A stretch of DNA of 61,260 nucleotides from an uncultured Oscillospiraceae bacterium. GTDB lineage: Bacteria; Bacillota; Clostridia; Oscillospirales; Oscillospiraceae. Below the pieces are notes generated by a model. The model was not told the origin of the DNA and made no database searches. It worked only from the letters and a program-made list of their open reading frames with translations. Position 1 is the first letter of the stretch. Every line of letters starts with the position of its first letter. Shown one piece after another: positions 45,946 to 54,353 of the stretch. The position numbers and the translations under genes are program-made. Location of the stretch: positions 1 through 61,260 of the forward strand of contig CAJFNY010000040.1 in the NCBI GenBank assembly GCA_904395865.1. Direction: 5' to 3'.

Positions 45946-45961
45946 GTTAGTTATAACTAAC
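45946..45961. promoter_or_regulatory. Perfect 16-bp palindromic operator
   Basis: GTTAGTTATAACTAAC lies just after the -10 element, where a repressor would block initiation. Its form is compatible with a DtxR- or MarR-type metal or redox repressor; which one is inference. Confidence 0.6.
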
Positions 45962-46003
45962 GATCTGCCGTGTCCCGTCACTCCAATGGAAGGAGCTGCC
46001 CTG

Positions 46004-46558
46004 ATGCCACTGGAAGAACTGTTGATCCACCACTGTGCACCGACGCTGGCCGGCCTGAAAGAAGCCAGTCTGTTCCGATATCGCCCGCAATCCGGCCACA
46101 GCTTGGACGAGGAACTGCCCCCGCTGACTGCTGCCCTGCAGCGGCGCGGCATCTCCTGCCTGCTGCTGCGCCGCTGCCCCGACGGCGGCGGGCTTCTGTA
46201 CCTCTATCGCCCCTCCCAACTGGAGCCTCTGCTGCAGCAACCGCAGCAGCAGCAGTTTCTCCACGCCTGCGGCTATCCGTCTGGCCTGCTTCCCTGCCTG
46301 CGGGAGCTCTCCCGCCGCCTCAGCCTGGCGGACGCCTTCCCGCACGAAATCGGTGTCTTTCTGGGATATCCTCTGGAGGACGTCCTGGGTTTCATCCGCC
46401 ATGGCGGCCGCCAATACCGTCTCTCCGGCTGCTGGAAAGTCTACGGCGACGCGGCCGCCGCCCAGGCGCGCTTCCGTCGGTATGCCGCCTGCACCCGCGC
46501 ACTGTTGCATCAGTACCATCGCGGCATCCCGCTCGCTTCGCTGACCACAGAAATCTGA
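46004..46558 (+). CDS. DUF3793 family protein
   Basis: 184 residues. ATG 46004 is preferred (AAGGAG 8 bases upstream, then MPLEELLIHHCAPTLAGLKEASLF, the family N terminus); ATG 45986 is the alternative. DUF3793 proteins are common in anaerobic Clostridia, often near iron transport or flavodoxin genes; their function is unknown. FPHEIGVFLGYPLEDVLGFI and GCWKVYGD are the conserved core. The palindromic operator suggests tight control, perhaps by a metal. Confidence 0.8.
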   Translation: MPLEELLIHHCAPTLAGLKEASLFRYRPQSGHSLDEELPPLTAALQRRGISCLLLRRCPDGGGLLYLYRPSQLEPLLQQPQQQQFLHACGYPSGLLPCLRELSRRLSLADAFPHEIGVFLGYPLEDVLGFIRHGGRQYRLSGCWKVYGDAAAAQARFRRYAACTRALLHQYHRGIPLASLTTEI

Positions 46559-46594
46559 ACCGCGGACAATCGCCACACCGGCGGCCGCATGAAA

Positions 46595-46630
46595 CGAAAC
46601 CGGTAAACCGCTTGCGGTTTACCGGTTTCG
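46595..46630. terminator. Bidirectional terminator
   Basis: CGAAACCGGTAAACCG/CGGTTTACCGGTTTCG, a 16-bp stem between convergent genes. Confidence 0.85.
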
Positions 46631-46639
46631 TCTATTGCA

Positions 46640-47983
46640 TCAAAATACGGCCTCAGAGCAGATCCACTGTCCCTCCAGGCGGTAGAACACCTCGCCGGCC
46701 GATGCAGCCGGCGCATAAAGGGTGAAGGCCCCCTCCCCTGCTCCCGCCGGCGTGGCCTCATAGCAGGTGCCATCCAGTGCCACGTACACGGGTGAATCCG
46801 CATCCAGCTGCGCAATCGTCCCGCTGTACCGGGTCATTTCCTCCAGCTGCGCCGCGTCCTGCCGGGTCATTGCCACGGATTCCGCCGTGCGCACCGCGTC
46901 TTTCGGCTGCTCCCGTTGCGGCGCCTCCATGATCGGGGCCTCCGTCACCAGGCGCGCGAGATTCCGCTCCACCAGCTCCAGCACCAGCGTATCCGCCGAC
47001 TCCGATTCCAGCAGATCCAGCCGCACCGGCATGGCCCGGGAGAAGCACGCCCGGGAGAAGGACTCCGCCATGTCGGCGTACAGCGTGTTGCCGAAGGAGT
47101 CCCGGAACATCAGCAGGCTGCCCGGCGCACCGTCGCTCTCCGTTCGGATCGTCAGGTCCTCCGGTGAGCGGAAGCTGCCCAAATGCGTGAACGTCCGCGG
47201 CCGCGCCAGCTCCGGCGACGCCTCCGGGGCCGTGTCTGCCGGGTAGAGCATCTCCTGCAGGTCCCCCAGGTGCTCCCCCTCCACGAACGGCTCCGCCGCC
47301 AGATCCGCGTCCACACCAAGGGCTGCCAGAATGGCGTCATGGGCCAGGGCCGAGCCGTACGGCGTCCAGTGGCTGTCGGTGCGGTAATAAACCGGCTCCG
47401 GCTCGGCCGCCAGCACCGGGATCAGGTCCACGTAACCGACACTCTGGATGTCCAGCTGCTCCTGCAGCCGCTCCCAGTTGGACGGGGTGTCGGCGGCCGT
47501 ATACCGTGCGGGCATATACTGCGGATACAGCGTGTTCTTGTTGGGTGCCATGACGAACAGGAATTCTGCGCCACGCTCTGCGGCCTGTTCCTGGAGCAGC
47601 GCCAGCGTGCGGGCCGCAGCCCAGATGGACCGGTCGCTGAGCGGCGCCGTGCCCTGGTAGTCGGCCAAAGTCTCCTGGTAGAACAGCCAGCCGTCCCGGC
47701 CCAGGATCACCGAATCCGTTGCCGACTCCCGGAACACCGCCGCGGTCAGCTTCGCCCGGAGCGTAATCAGCTCCTGCCGGAAACCGAACCGCTGGTCCAC
47801 GTAGTCCTCCAGCTCACTGAAATACGCATCGTTGAGGCTGCCGTCCGATTCCGTCAGGCCCGGAGCCGCAGCCAGCACCTGGTTGGCCGCCGCCTCTGCC
47901 GGGCCGAGTACTACCATGGCTGCCAATGGCGTCACGCACAGCAGCAGAAACAGCACCACGAACACCATCGCAAATCGCTTCAT
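46640..47983 (-). CDS. AlgJ/AlgX-like (DHHW) SGNH-type acyltransferase partner
   Basis: 447 residues with an N-terminal signal-anchor (about 5-27). GRDGWLFYQ, the metal-free catalytic Asp-His of TDSHWTPYGS (about residue 205) and the Ser of FRDSFGN (about residue 293) match AlgJ/AlgX-like proteins, which finish O-acetylation of surface polymers outside the membrane. It is paired with the MBOAT gene 10 bases upstream and is the last gene of the envelope cluster. Confidence 0.8.
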   Translation of the reverse strand: MKRFAMVFVVLFLLLCVTPLAAMVVLGPAEAAANQVLAAAPGLTESDGSLNDAYFSELEDYVDQRFGFRQELITLRAKLTAAVFRESATDSVILGRDGWLFYQETLADYQGTAPLSDRSIWAAARTLALLQEQAAERGAEFLFVMAPNKNTLYPQYMPARYTAADTPSNWERLQEQLDIQSVGYVDLIPVLAAEPEPVYYRTDSHWTPYGSALAHDAILAALGVDADLAAEPFVEGEHLGDLQEMLYPADTAPEASPELARPRTFTHLGSFRSPEDLTIRTESDGAPGSLLMFRDSFGNTLYADMAESFSRACFSRAMPVRLDLLESESADTLVLELVERNLARLVTEAPIMEAPQREQPKDAVRTAESVAMTRQDAAQLEEMTRYSGTIAQLDADSPVYVALDGTCYEATPAGAGEGAFTLYAPAASAGEVFYRLEGQWICSEAVF

Positions 47984-47993
47984 GTGCCACCTC

Positions 47994-49391
47994 CTAGAAC
48001 TGCTGATAGAGGAACGGCTGGAAGGAGCCGTTTGCCACCGCCAGCATGCAGAGCAGCAGCAGCGCCAACGTCACCACGTAGCTGCCGGTCACGCACCGGC
48101 CGTCCGCAGTACACCGCTGCCACCAGCCGGCAAAGGGATTGACCGCCACCACCAGCCCCGCCAGCAGGGCCGCCCAGGCCTGGTTAGTGCCGTACTGCAC
48201 CAGGGCCAGCGTGGACGCCGGCTGCCAGGAGAATCCCGTGACCATGGCCCGCACCATCGTCAGGCCCTGCTGCAGCGTGTCCGCCCGGAAGATCACGAAG
48301 CCGATGACAACCACCAGCAGCGTATACACGTGGCCGTACCAGCGGCGCCGGCGCGGCGCGCGGCTCCTGCGCGTCTCCAGCATGGAAAACACGCCGTGCC
48401 ACAGGCCCCATACGAGGAACGTCCAGTTGGCACCGTGCCACAGGCCCGTAGCCAGAAAGACGAGGAGCTTGTTCCGCAGGGTGCGGACGAAGCCGCGGCG
48501 GTTGCCGCCCAGCGGGATGTAGAGATACTCCCGGAACCAGCCGCTCAGCGTCATGTGCCACCGCCGCCAGAAGTCGGTGATGGAGGCAGCCCGGTACGGA
48601 TATCGGAAGTTCTCCGGCAGCCGGACGCCGAACAGCTGCCCAAGTCCCACCGCCATGTCGGTGTAGCCGCTGAAATCCAGGTACAGCTGCAGTGAATACG
48701 AGACGGCGCCCAGCCATGCCGTTCGAAAGTCCAGGCCGGCAGCGTCAAGCCCGAACATGGCGTCCGTCAGGGTCTGGAGCGTCCCGGCCAGCAGGAGCTT
48801 CTTGGCAAGGCCCACCGTAAACCGCCGGAGCGCTGCCGCCGTCCGGACGCTGTCCGGCCGCTCCAGCCGGTCCAGCATGGGCGCCAGCTGCCGGAACGGC
48901 ACCAGTGGCCCGGAAACGAGATTTGGGAAGAAGGTCAGATACTGCAGCACCGGGAAGAAGCGTCCGGAGGCCTGATCGCGGTCCCGATAGGCATCCACCA
49001 CATAGCTGATCCCCTGGAACGTGAAAAAGGAAATCCCCAGCGGCAGCGGCAGCGCCGGCACCCGGAGGGTGATTCCCAGCAGCGTGCCCGCAGACTCTGC
49101 AAAAAAGCCCAGATATTTGCACGTGACCAGCAGCACCAGATCCAGCGCCACGGTTCCCGCCACCACGGCGCGGCGACAGCGCTCCAGCTTCCGCAGCAGA
49201 AGCCCGGCGGCGTAGTGCAGCAGCACCGACACCAGCAGGATCGGCAGATCCCACAGCCGGCCAAACAGATAGAACACGAGACTGGCCGCCACCAGCAGCA
49301 CCTGCCGGCCGCGGCTCCTGGGCAGCAGGTGAAACAGCACCACGGTCAGCGGCAGAAAGCCGAACAGGAAAATGGCGGATCCGAAGCCCAT
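47994..49391 (-). CDS. MBOAT (AlgI-like) O-acyltransferase
   Basis: 465 residues, about ten membrane segments. SFFTFQGISYVVDAYR, FPNLVSGPLVPF, RRWHMTLSGWFREYLYIPLGGN and the catalytic His in TGLWHGANWTFLVWGLWHG are the AlgI signatures. It is predicted to carry acetyl groups across the membrane for the SGNH partner encoded next. A second MBOAT, DltB, lies in the same cluster. Confidence 0.9.
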   Translation of the reverse strand: MGFGSAIFLFGFLPLTVVLFHLLPRSRGRQVLLVAASLVFYLFGRLWDLPILLVSVLLHYAAGLLLRKLERCRRAVVAGTVALDLVLLVTCKYLGFFAESAGTLLGITLRVPALPLPLGISFFTFQGISYVVDAYRDRDQASGRFFPVLQYLTFFPNLVSGPLVPFRQLAPMLDRLERPDSVRTAAALRRFTVGLAKKLLLAGTLQTLTDAMFGLDAAGLDFRTAWLGAVSYSLQLYLDFSGYTDMAVGLGQLFGVRLPENFRYPYRAASITDFWRRWHMTLSGWFREYLYIPLGGNRRGFVRTLRNKLLVFLATGLWHGANWTFLVWGLWHGVFSMLETRRSRAPRRRRWYGHVYTLLVVVIGFVIFRADTLQQGLTMVRAMVTGFSWQPASTLALVQYGTNQAWAALLAGLVVAVNPFAGWWQRCTADGRCVTGSYVVTLALLLLCMLAVANGSFQPFLYQQF

Positions 49392-49425
49392 GGCCGCCTC
49401 CTTTCAAAAGTCGTCCGGTACGCTC

Positions 49426-49463
49426 AGGGGGCAGGCCAGAATCGCCGTTCTGCCCTGCCCCCT
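49426..49463 (-). terminator. Strong hairpin before the MBOAT gene
   Basis: AGGGGGCAGG/CCTGCCCCCT with an inner CAGAA/TTCTG stem and no T run. It may set a transcript end or processing point inside the cluster. Confidence 0.45.
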
Positions 49464-49467
49464 GCCG

Positions 49468-50430
49468 TTACGGAAAATAGTAGACGAACGAGTTGTAATA
49501 CGTGCCGTCGCCGGAGACGCGGAACATGTCGATGTCGCGCCTGTTGCTGTACATATACTGATACGCGTACTCCAGCTGCACATCGAAGAGATACGTGACG
49601 CCGTCCGGCCATTCGATCATCGTCCAGGCGTGGTCATTCGTCGCGCTGTACTCATGGCCGGCAACGTTGTACGCCTGGTAGCCGAGCCGCCGGGCGCAGG
49701 CCGTGAACAGGGCCGCGAAATTATAGCAGTTTCCCTTTCCCTGATCCAGCATGATCTGCGCCGCGGAATTGCCCCAGTCGGTGGAGCCGGCCTCGTAATG
49801 GTCCATGCTCAGATACCGGTAGTTGTCCCGGATGTGGTCGTAGAGCAGCCGCAGCCGCGCCTCACGGTCCGCCGTCACATCGGGGCAGACGGAGGCCACC
49901 AGGGCGTCAATGCCGGCATCCAGTGTGGCATCCCCGGACGTGTACCGGCCGTCCGCGCCGAAGGTCAGATACCCCACCGTGCCGTTCACGAGGCACGTCC
50001 GGTCCTCCTGAACGTAATAGAGGCCGTCCGCGGTTTCCCAAAGCCCCGGAGCCACCGTGTCCGGCGGCACAGGCGGAGCAGCAGGCACCGTCGTCTCCGG
50101 CTCCTGCGGCGGCACCGTCTCCGTTTCGGCCGGCACCGTGGTTTCCGGGGCTTCGGCCTCCTGCTCGCCGGAGTCCGTCTGCGCCTCCGGCTCCGCCGGA
50201 GCGGTGCTCTCCTCCGCATCCGTTTCCGCAGGCACCTCCTCCGGCGCTTCCGCCTCCGGCTGCTCCGCAGGCTCCTCCGTTTCCTCCGGTGCCGCTTCCG
50301 CGGTTTCTTCCGGCTCGGCTTCGGCCGGCGCCTCCGTCGTCTGCGGAGCCTCCGTCTGCGCCGCAGGCTCCGCCGCGCAGCTGCACAGCAGCAGGCACAG
50401 CAGGCAGACTATGGGCCACTTTTTACTCAA
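49468..50430 (-). CDS. Transglutaminase-like lipoprotein
   Basis: 320 residues. Lipobox LLLCSC near residue 18, then about 110 residues rich in Glu/Pro/Thr/Ala as a wall-spanning linker. The C-terminal transglutaminase-like domain shows the triad: GKGNCYNFAALF (Cys), NDHAWTMIE (His) and LFDVQLE (Asp). Such domains can be cysteine peptidases or cross-linkers. It shares the GKGxCYNF motif with the SLH protein at 58962-60458. Confidence 0.82.
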   Translation of the reverse strand: MSKKWPIVCLLCLLLCSCAAEPAAQTEAPQTTEAPAEAEPEETAEAAPEETEEPAEQPEAEAPEEVPAETDAEESTAPAEPEAQTDSGEQEAEAPETTVPAETETVPPQEPETTVPAAPPVPPDTVAPGLWETADGLYYVQEDRTCLVNGTVGYLTFGADGRYTSGDATLDAGIDALVASVCPDVTADREARLRLLYDHIRDNYRYLSMDHYEAGSTDWGNSAAQIMLDQGKGNCYNFAALFTACARRLGYQAYNVAGHEYSATNDHAWTMIEWPDGVTYLFDVQLEYAYQYMYSNRRDIDMFRVSGDGTYYNSFVYYFP

Positions 50431-50450
50431 ATGGACTCCCTCTTTCTCTC

Positions 50451-51089
50451 TCAGCTGGCTGACGCAGTTTCGTAGGCCGTCATCAGCGCATCGGGCACCT
50501 GCTCCTCCGCCGGGCAGAGCAGCAGCAGATACCAGAGCCCGTCAGACCCCTCCAGGAACCGCACCCGGGCCGTCAGGGCCGGAGCATCGTCCGTGGCGGG
50601 CATCTCCACCACCCAGGCATCCTGCAGGACGCCGTCCGCAGCGGCGGAAATCGCGTCCGTCGCCGGCGCGTCCACGTAATACGACTGTACCAGTCCAACC
50701 GCCAGCCGCTGCAGCTCCGCATCCGTGAGCTCCTGCAGCGATCCGTCCACCCGCTGAAGATCCAGGCGCGGCAGCTGCTCCGTCCCGGTCAGCAGCGTCG
50801 TCAGGCCGCTTTCGCTGTCCACCCGCTGCAGGGCATCGTCCGCATAGTAAAGCGTCAACTGTCCCACGCTCTGTGCCGGCAGATTCTCCGGAGCCGCATC
50901 GTCGGTTTCCGCCGGCGGCTCACCGGTCTGCGGAGCGTCTGTCGTCTGCTGACCGGGGTTCTGCGCCGGTGTGGCCGGAGACTGGAACGAGCCCAGCAGG
51001 CGCATCAGCACGATCACAGCCGCAACCAGCGCCGCCGCGAGAACCACGACCAGCACCACCACGCGCACATTTACCTTACCTTTGTTCAT
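50451..51089 (-). CDS. Membrane-anchored protein of unknown function
   Basis: 212 residues. One N-terminal helix (VVVLVVVLAAALVAAVIVLM), then a Pro/Thr/Gln linker and a globular C-terminal half (LTLYYADDALQRV...LCPAEEQVPDALM) resembling GerMN-like domains only weakly. The outside location is inferred. It lies between the transglutaminase-like and C39-like genes in the same run. Confidence 0.6.
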   Translation of the reverse strand: MNKGKVNVRVVVLVVVLAAALVAAVIVLMRLLGSFQSPATPAQNPGQQTTDAPQTGEPPAETDDAAPENLPAQSVGQLTLYYADDALQRVDSESGLTTLLTGTEQLPRLDLQRVDGSLQELTDAELQRLAVGLVQSYYVDAPATDAISAAADGVLQDAWVVEMPATDDAPALTARVRFLEGSDGLWYLLLLCPAEEQVPDALMTAYETASAS

Positions 51090-51101
51090 GTCGCTGTTAC
51101 C

Positions 51102-52322
51102 TCACGGATGACTCTGGTCGATGCGCTCTGCGCCCTCGGCCTTGCTGCAAAGCGAAAAGGCGTTCCGGTCCTGCTCAAAGAGGATGATGGACTTGCAGTC
51201 CCGGTAGAGCAGCTCCGGCGTGGCGTAGACAAGCCCCGGATTGTCGCCCGGCACGTCGCGCATCTGGTCAGTGTCCCGGTATCGCTCCGGCATCTCATAC
51301 GGGTCGGCCACCAGGAAATACCCCTGGCCGTCGATGACCTCATAGTCCGCCAGAACCATATAGTGCTCCTGGCTGGTGAACGCGCCGGCCACCACATGGA
51401 TGATGGCCATATACCCCTGATTCGCAATCTGGTCAATGAGCGTATCCATGGAGAACTCGGACTTCTGGTAGATCTTCGGCTGCTGGAGGACCGTGCCGTA
51501 TCGCTCCGTCTCCAGGTACGTGTAGTACTGCGCAATGCCCAGGAAGTACTCGTTGGGCAGCCCGTAGCTGACCTGCCAGTCCCCGTCCAGCGCATAGTGG
51601 CGCATCCACTTGGGCGTGATCTCCACCTTGTGGTACGTGGAGAATACCATGGCGGCGCAGGCCGTCCCGCAGCCGCGGTCCCGCAGCGTGGCGCCGTTGC
51701 CCTCGAATTCGAAGATCTCATCGGCCCAGTCGGGGTCCGTCTGGGCGAAGTAGTAGATGTGGTCGGCCGTGCCGTCCCGCAGGATGGTCCCCTGGGTGTC
51801 ATTCTGCACCATGGCGTACTTGTACGCCACTTCAATGTCGTTGCGCAGGTTGTGCCCCAGGTTCTGCAGGTTCATGGCCAGATAGTACGTGATGCCGTCC
51901 AGCACCGGCTCCTTCCCCTCCAGGCCGCAGAAGCGGTAGAGCGTCTCAAAAAAGAGCGCCAGATGCTCGTCGAAGTAGTCCACCACCTCCGGCCGCACCT
52001 GGGTATACGTGACGAACTCGTTGTTGGGGAACACATCGTTGGAATTCAGATGGCGCTTGACCTCCTCAACGGCCGCGTCCCGCTCTCCCGGCCTGACGGA
52101 GCGGGAGTCCTCCGCGCACGCCTCCAGAATGTACTGGGGAATGACCACCCGGTGGATCTCCGTGCCGTCGTAGTCAAAGGTCTCACTGCCAAACAGCAGC
52201 GGCAGGTCCGCCTGCCCGAGGATGCTGTGCAGCGCGTCGGTGCTGGCCCGGGAGGGCTGCGCGCAGGCGCAGACCAGCAGCACCAGCAGCAGGCTGCGCC
52301 AGGCCCATTTCAGACGTCCCAT
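51102..52322 (-). CDS. Exported C39-like cysteine peptidase homologue
   Basis: 406 residues. ATG 52322 lies one base after the upstream stop and gives a signal peptide with a possible lipobox (LLLVLLVCAC). A C39-type site appears as RDRGCGTACAAMVF (Cys, about residue 217), EHYMVLADY (His, about 342) and FLVADPYE (Asp). The N-terminal about 200 residues are unassigned. No transporter is fused, so it is not a classic bacteriocin exporter; a wall peptidase role is inferred. Confidence 0.72.
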   Translation of the reverse strand: MGRLKWAWRSLLLVLLVCACAQPSRASTDALHSILGQADLPLLFGSETFDYDGTEIHRVVIPQYILEACAEDSRSVRPGERDAAVEEVKRHLNSNDVFPNNEFVTYTQVRPEVVDYFDEHLALFFETLYRFCGLEGKEPVLDGITYYLAMNLQNLGHNLRNDIEVAYKYAMVQNDTQGTILRDGTADHIYYFAQTDPDWADEIFEFEGNGATLRDRGCGTACAAMVFSTYHKVEITPKWMRHYALDGDWQVSYGLPNEYFLGIAQYYTYLETERYGTVLQQPKIYQKSEFSMDTLIDQIANQGYMAIIHVVAGAFTSQEHYMVLADYEVIDGQGYFLVADPYEMPERYRDTDQMRDVPGDNPGLVYATPELLYRDCKSIILFEQDRNAFSLCSKAEGAERIDQSHP

Positions 52323-52323
52323 C

Positions 52324-52743
52324 TCAGGACTCCGCTTCGGCAGCATCCGGCATCACGTCATAGACGGACTCGCTGCCATCCGTGTCACGGTATGTATAGA
52401 CCGTGAAGCCGTCGTAGTACAGCTCCCCGTCCTCACCCTGACCCAGGCAGGAGGAGGCATACGCCGAATCGAGCGGCTGCCCAATGGCTTCATACAGCCG
52501 GTCAATGGGCTCGTCGATCATGCTCTGCACCAGCGCGATCTGCTCCTCCACCGTTGCAGCCGCACTTTCCGGCGCAGCCTCGTCGTCGGCCGCCGACGCG
52601 TCCTCTTCCGCCGGCTCTGCAGCGGGCTGTGTCGTCGTCTCACCCGCGCCGCCGTCGGCCGGAGCCGGCGTCTCCTCTCCGGAGCAGCCAACGGTCAGCA
52701 GCAGCAGCGCACAGAGCGCGCAGATCAGGATCATACGTTTCAT
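52324..52743 (-). CDS. Small lipoprotein with C-terminal VESL-type domain
   Basis: 139 residues. Lipobox LLTVGC near residue 20, acidic Ala/Glu linker, then a roughly 60-residue domain (SMIDEPIDRLYEAIGQPLDSAYASSC...DGFTVYTYRD). The same domain pattern (IGxP-x5-Y-x2-SC, then YxxFxVYTY) occurs in the lipoproteins at 57669-58172 and 58174-58890. Function unknown. Confidence 0.65.
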   Translation of the reverse strand: MKRMILICALCALLLLTVGCSGEETPAPADGGAGETTTQPAAEPAEEDASAADDEAAPESAAATVEEQIALVQSMIDEPIDRLYEAIGQPLDSAYASSCLGQGEDGELYYDGFTVYTYRDTDGSESVYDVMPDAAEAES

Positions 52744-52793
52744 GGGAATCCCTCCTGTGGTATCGTGAGAATCTCCTCCCGGCGAGGCCGGCG

Positions 52794-52934
52794 TCAGAAT
52801 TCACTGTAGATGAACGCGACCTGCTCCCCGCCGGTATACAGCCAGGTGAGGAACACCGCCGCAACGATCAGGCCGTAAAACACGGCGCGTGCCAGCCAGT
52901 TGACCCGAAGGAACGTCGCCAGCCTATGAAACAA
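52794..52934 (-). CDS. dltX: DltX-like small membrane protein
   Basis: 46 residues from TTG 52934, overlapping the dltD end by 11 bases. One membrane helix (ARAVFYGLIVAAVFLTWLY) and the C-terminal FIYSEF match DltX (usual ending FIYNEF). DltX presents its C-terminal tail in D-alanine transfer to teichoic acids. It usually precedes dltA; here it follows dltD. Longer in-frame starts (TTG 52943, frame to 53012) are less likely because dltD covers them. Confidence 0.8.
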   Translation of the reverse strand: MFHRLATFLRVNWLARAVFYGLIVAAVFLTWLYTGGEQVAFIYSEF

Positions 52935-54108
52935 AGTCGACAATCGCCCGATCAACGGCCAGCCACCCCTTCCATCCCAAGTGCATGGTGTCACAGAGAA
53001 AATACGGCTCATATTCCTGCCCGGTCAGATCCAGCAGCTCCACATTGTCGTACTGGCCGACAATCTGCCGGACGTTTTCGTAATACACCGCCCGCCGGTC
53101 CGCCGGGAAGCCGGTGTAGTCGTACCAGCTGCCGTGCATGGGCACATGGACGAACAGCACCTCCAGGTCCCGCAGGCGGCACAGCTCCAGCAGGCACCGG
53201 AGGTCGTCGTACTCCGGAGATTCGTCGTACCGGAGGTCGGCATCCTGGCCGGCCTGCTGCTCCAGGCGGGCACCGATGTACGTGGCATAGTAGCTGTCCT
53301 GCATCGTGAAATCGTTGTTCGTAACCATCTCCGCCGCCTGCTCCATGGCAGCCGTCTCCCAGGCGGCCCAGTCGTACCCCAGCGCCTCCGCGTGCACCTC
53401 GGGACTCGTCTCCTCCAGCCCGGAAATGCAGGCCCAGGCGTCCGTCAGGTCCTTCGTCTCCAGCAGCCAGCGGCTGGCGGCAGCGTACGGCACGTACGGC
53501 GCCGGCGACCACCCTTCGGCCCAGGCGGCGCTGAGGAGGTCTCCGGCCGTGCCGTCCTGGGGACGCTGGCCCGTATCCTCGGCGTACTGTGCAAACAGCT
53601 GCTGGACCCGCGCGGCCAGATACGTCCTGAGCTCGTCCGGAATCGTCTCATCCAGCAGGATGTTCAGCAACTGCAGCTGCGAATAGTTGGCCATGAACAG
53701 GTCGCTGGCGATGCCCGCCGGCACGTACGACTGCGGCGCCGTAATCAGGACGATCTTCTTGCCCTGCAGAGCCTGTCCCTGCCCGCCGATGAGCAGCGCG
53801 TGGATGAGGGACTGGCAGGAGCCGCGCCCCACCAGATCCACCTGGATGTCCGTCCCGGCAAAGAAATTGGCCGGATGCGTCAGAATGTCGGTGGTTTTCA
53901 GTTCGCTGGAGCCGACCACGAGAATGCTGTTCTCCTGGCTGGCTCCCTGGGAGACGAGCCACGTCCCTGTGATCTTCTCCGTGGCGTTCACCGCGGCCAG
54001 CGCCGCCGGATACGCCGGCATCGTCCCGCGGATGGCGGCCGAGACGCCCGCCAGGGCGGCCGCGCAGGCGACGGCCGCGGCGACGGCGGCCAGCAGCCGC
54101 TTTTTCAT
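52924..54108 (-). CDS. dltD: DltD, D-alanyl-lipoteichoic acid biosynthesis protein
   Basis: 394 residues. N-terminal signal-anchor, then an SGNH-like extracellular domain: VVGSSELKT (Ser), GRGSCQSLIHALL and the catalytic Asp-His in CDTMHLGWKGW. DltD transfers D-alanine to lipoteichoic acid on the outer face. Overlaps dltC by 4 bases. Confidence 0.92.
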   Translation of the reverse strand: MKKRLLAAVAAAVACAAALAGVSAAIRGTMPAYPAALAAVNATEKITGTWLVSQGASQENSILVVGSSELKTTDILTHPANFFAGTDIQVDLVGRGSCQSLIHALLIGGQGQALQGKKIVLITAPQSYVPAGIASDLFMANYSQLQLLNILLDETIPDELRTYLAARVQQLFAQYAEDTGQRPQDGTAGDLLSAAWAEGWSPAPYVPYAAASRWLLETKDLTDAWACISGLEETSPEVHAEALGYDWAAWETAAMEQAAEMVTNNDFTMQDSYYATYIGARLEQQAGQDADLRYDESPEYDDLRCLLELCRLRDLEVLFVHVPMHGSWYDYTGFPADRRAVYYENVRQIVGQYDNVELLDLTGQEYEPYFLCDTMHLGWKGWLAVDRAIVDFVS

Positions 54109-54338
54109 GCCCGATGTACCGCCACTGTGGCGGCAATGGCGGCCGGCGTGGCCATGTCGCTGCGCTCCAGCTCCGCCGGGTCCAGGCTGACGGAGAGCTG
54201 ATCCTCCAGCGCCACGATCAGCTGCACCAGGGCGAAGGAGTCCAGCAGCCCCTCGTCAAACAGCGGCGTATCCCCCCGGATCTCACCGGGGTCCGCGCCG
54301 CAGATCTCATTCAAAATTGCAATAATCTGTTCCTGCAT
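54105..54338 (-). CDS. dltC: D-alanine carrier protein DltC
   Basis: 77 residues, an acyl-carrier-like protein. The phosphopantetheine Ser lies in LLDSFALVQ. It accepts D-alanine from DltA and donates to DltB. Confidence 0.93.
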   Translation of the reverse strand: MQEQIIAILNEICGADPGEIRGDTPLFDEGLLDSFALVQLIVALEDQLSVSLDPAELERSDMATPAAIAATVAVHRA

Positions 54339-54353
54339 CGTCGATCGTCCTCT

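Noticed and set aside
51102..52322. Bacteriocin-processing C39 peptidase
   Set aside because: No ABC transporter domain and no double-glycine leader peptide nearby.
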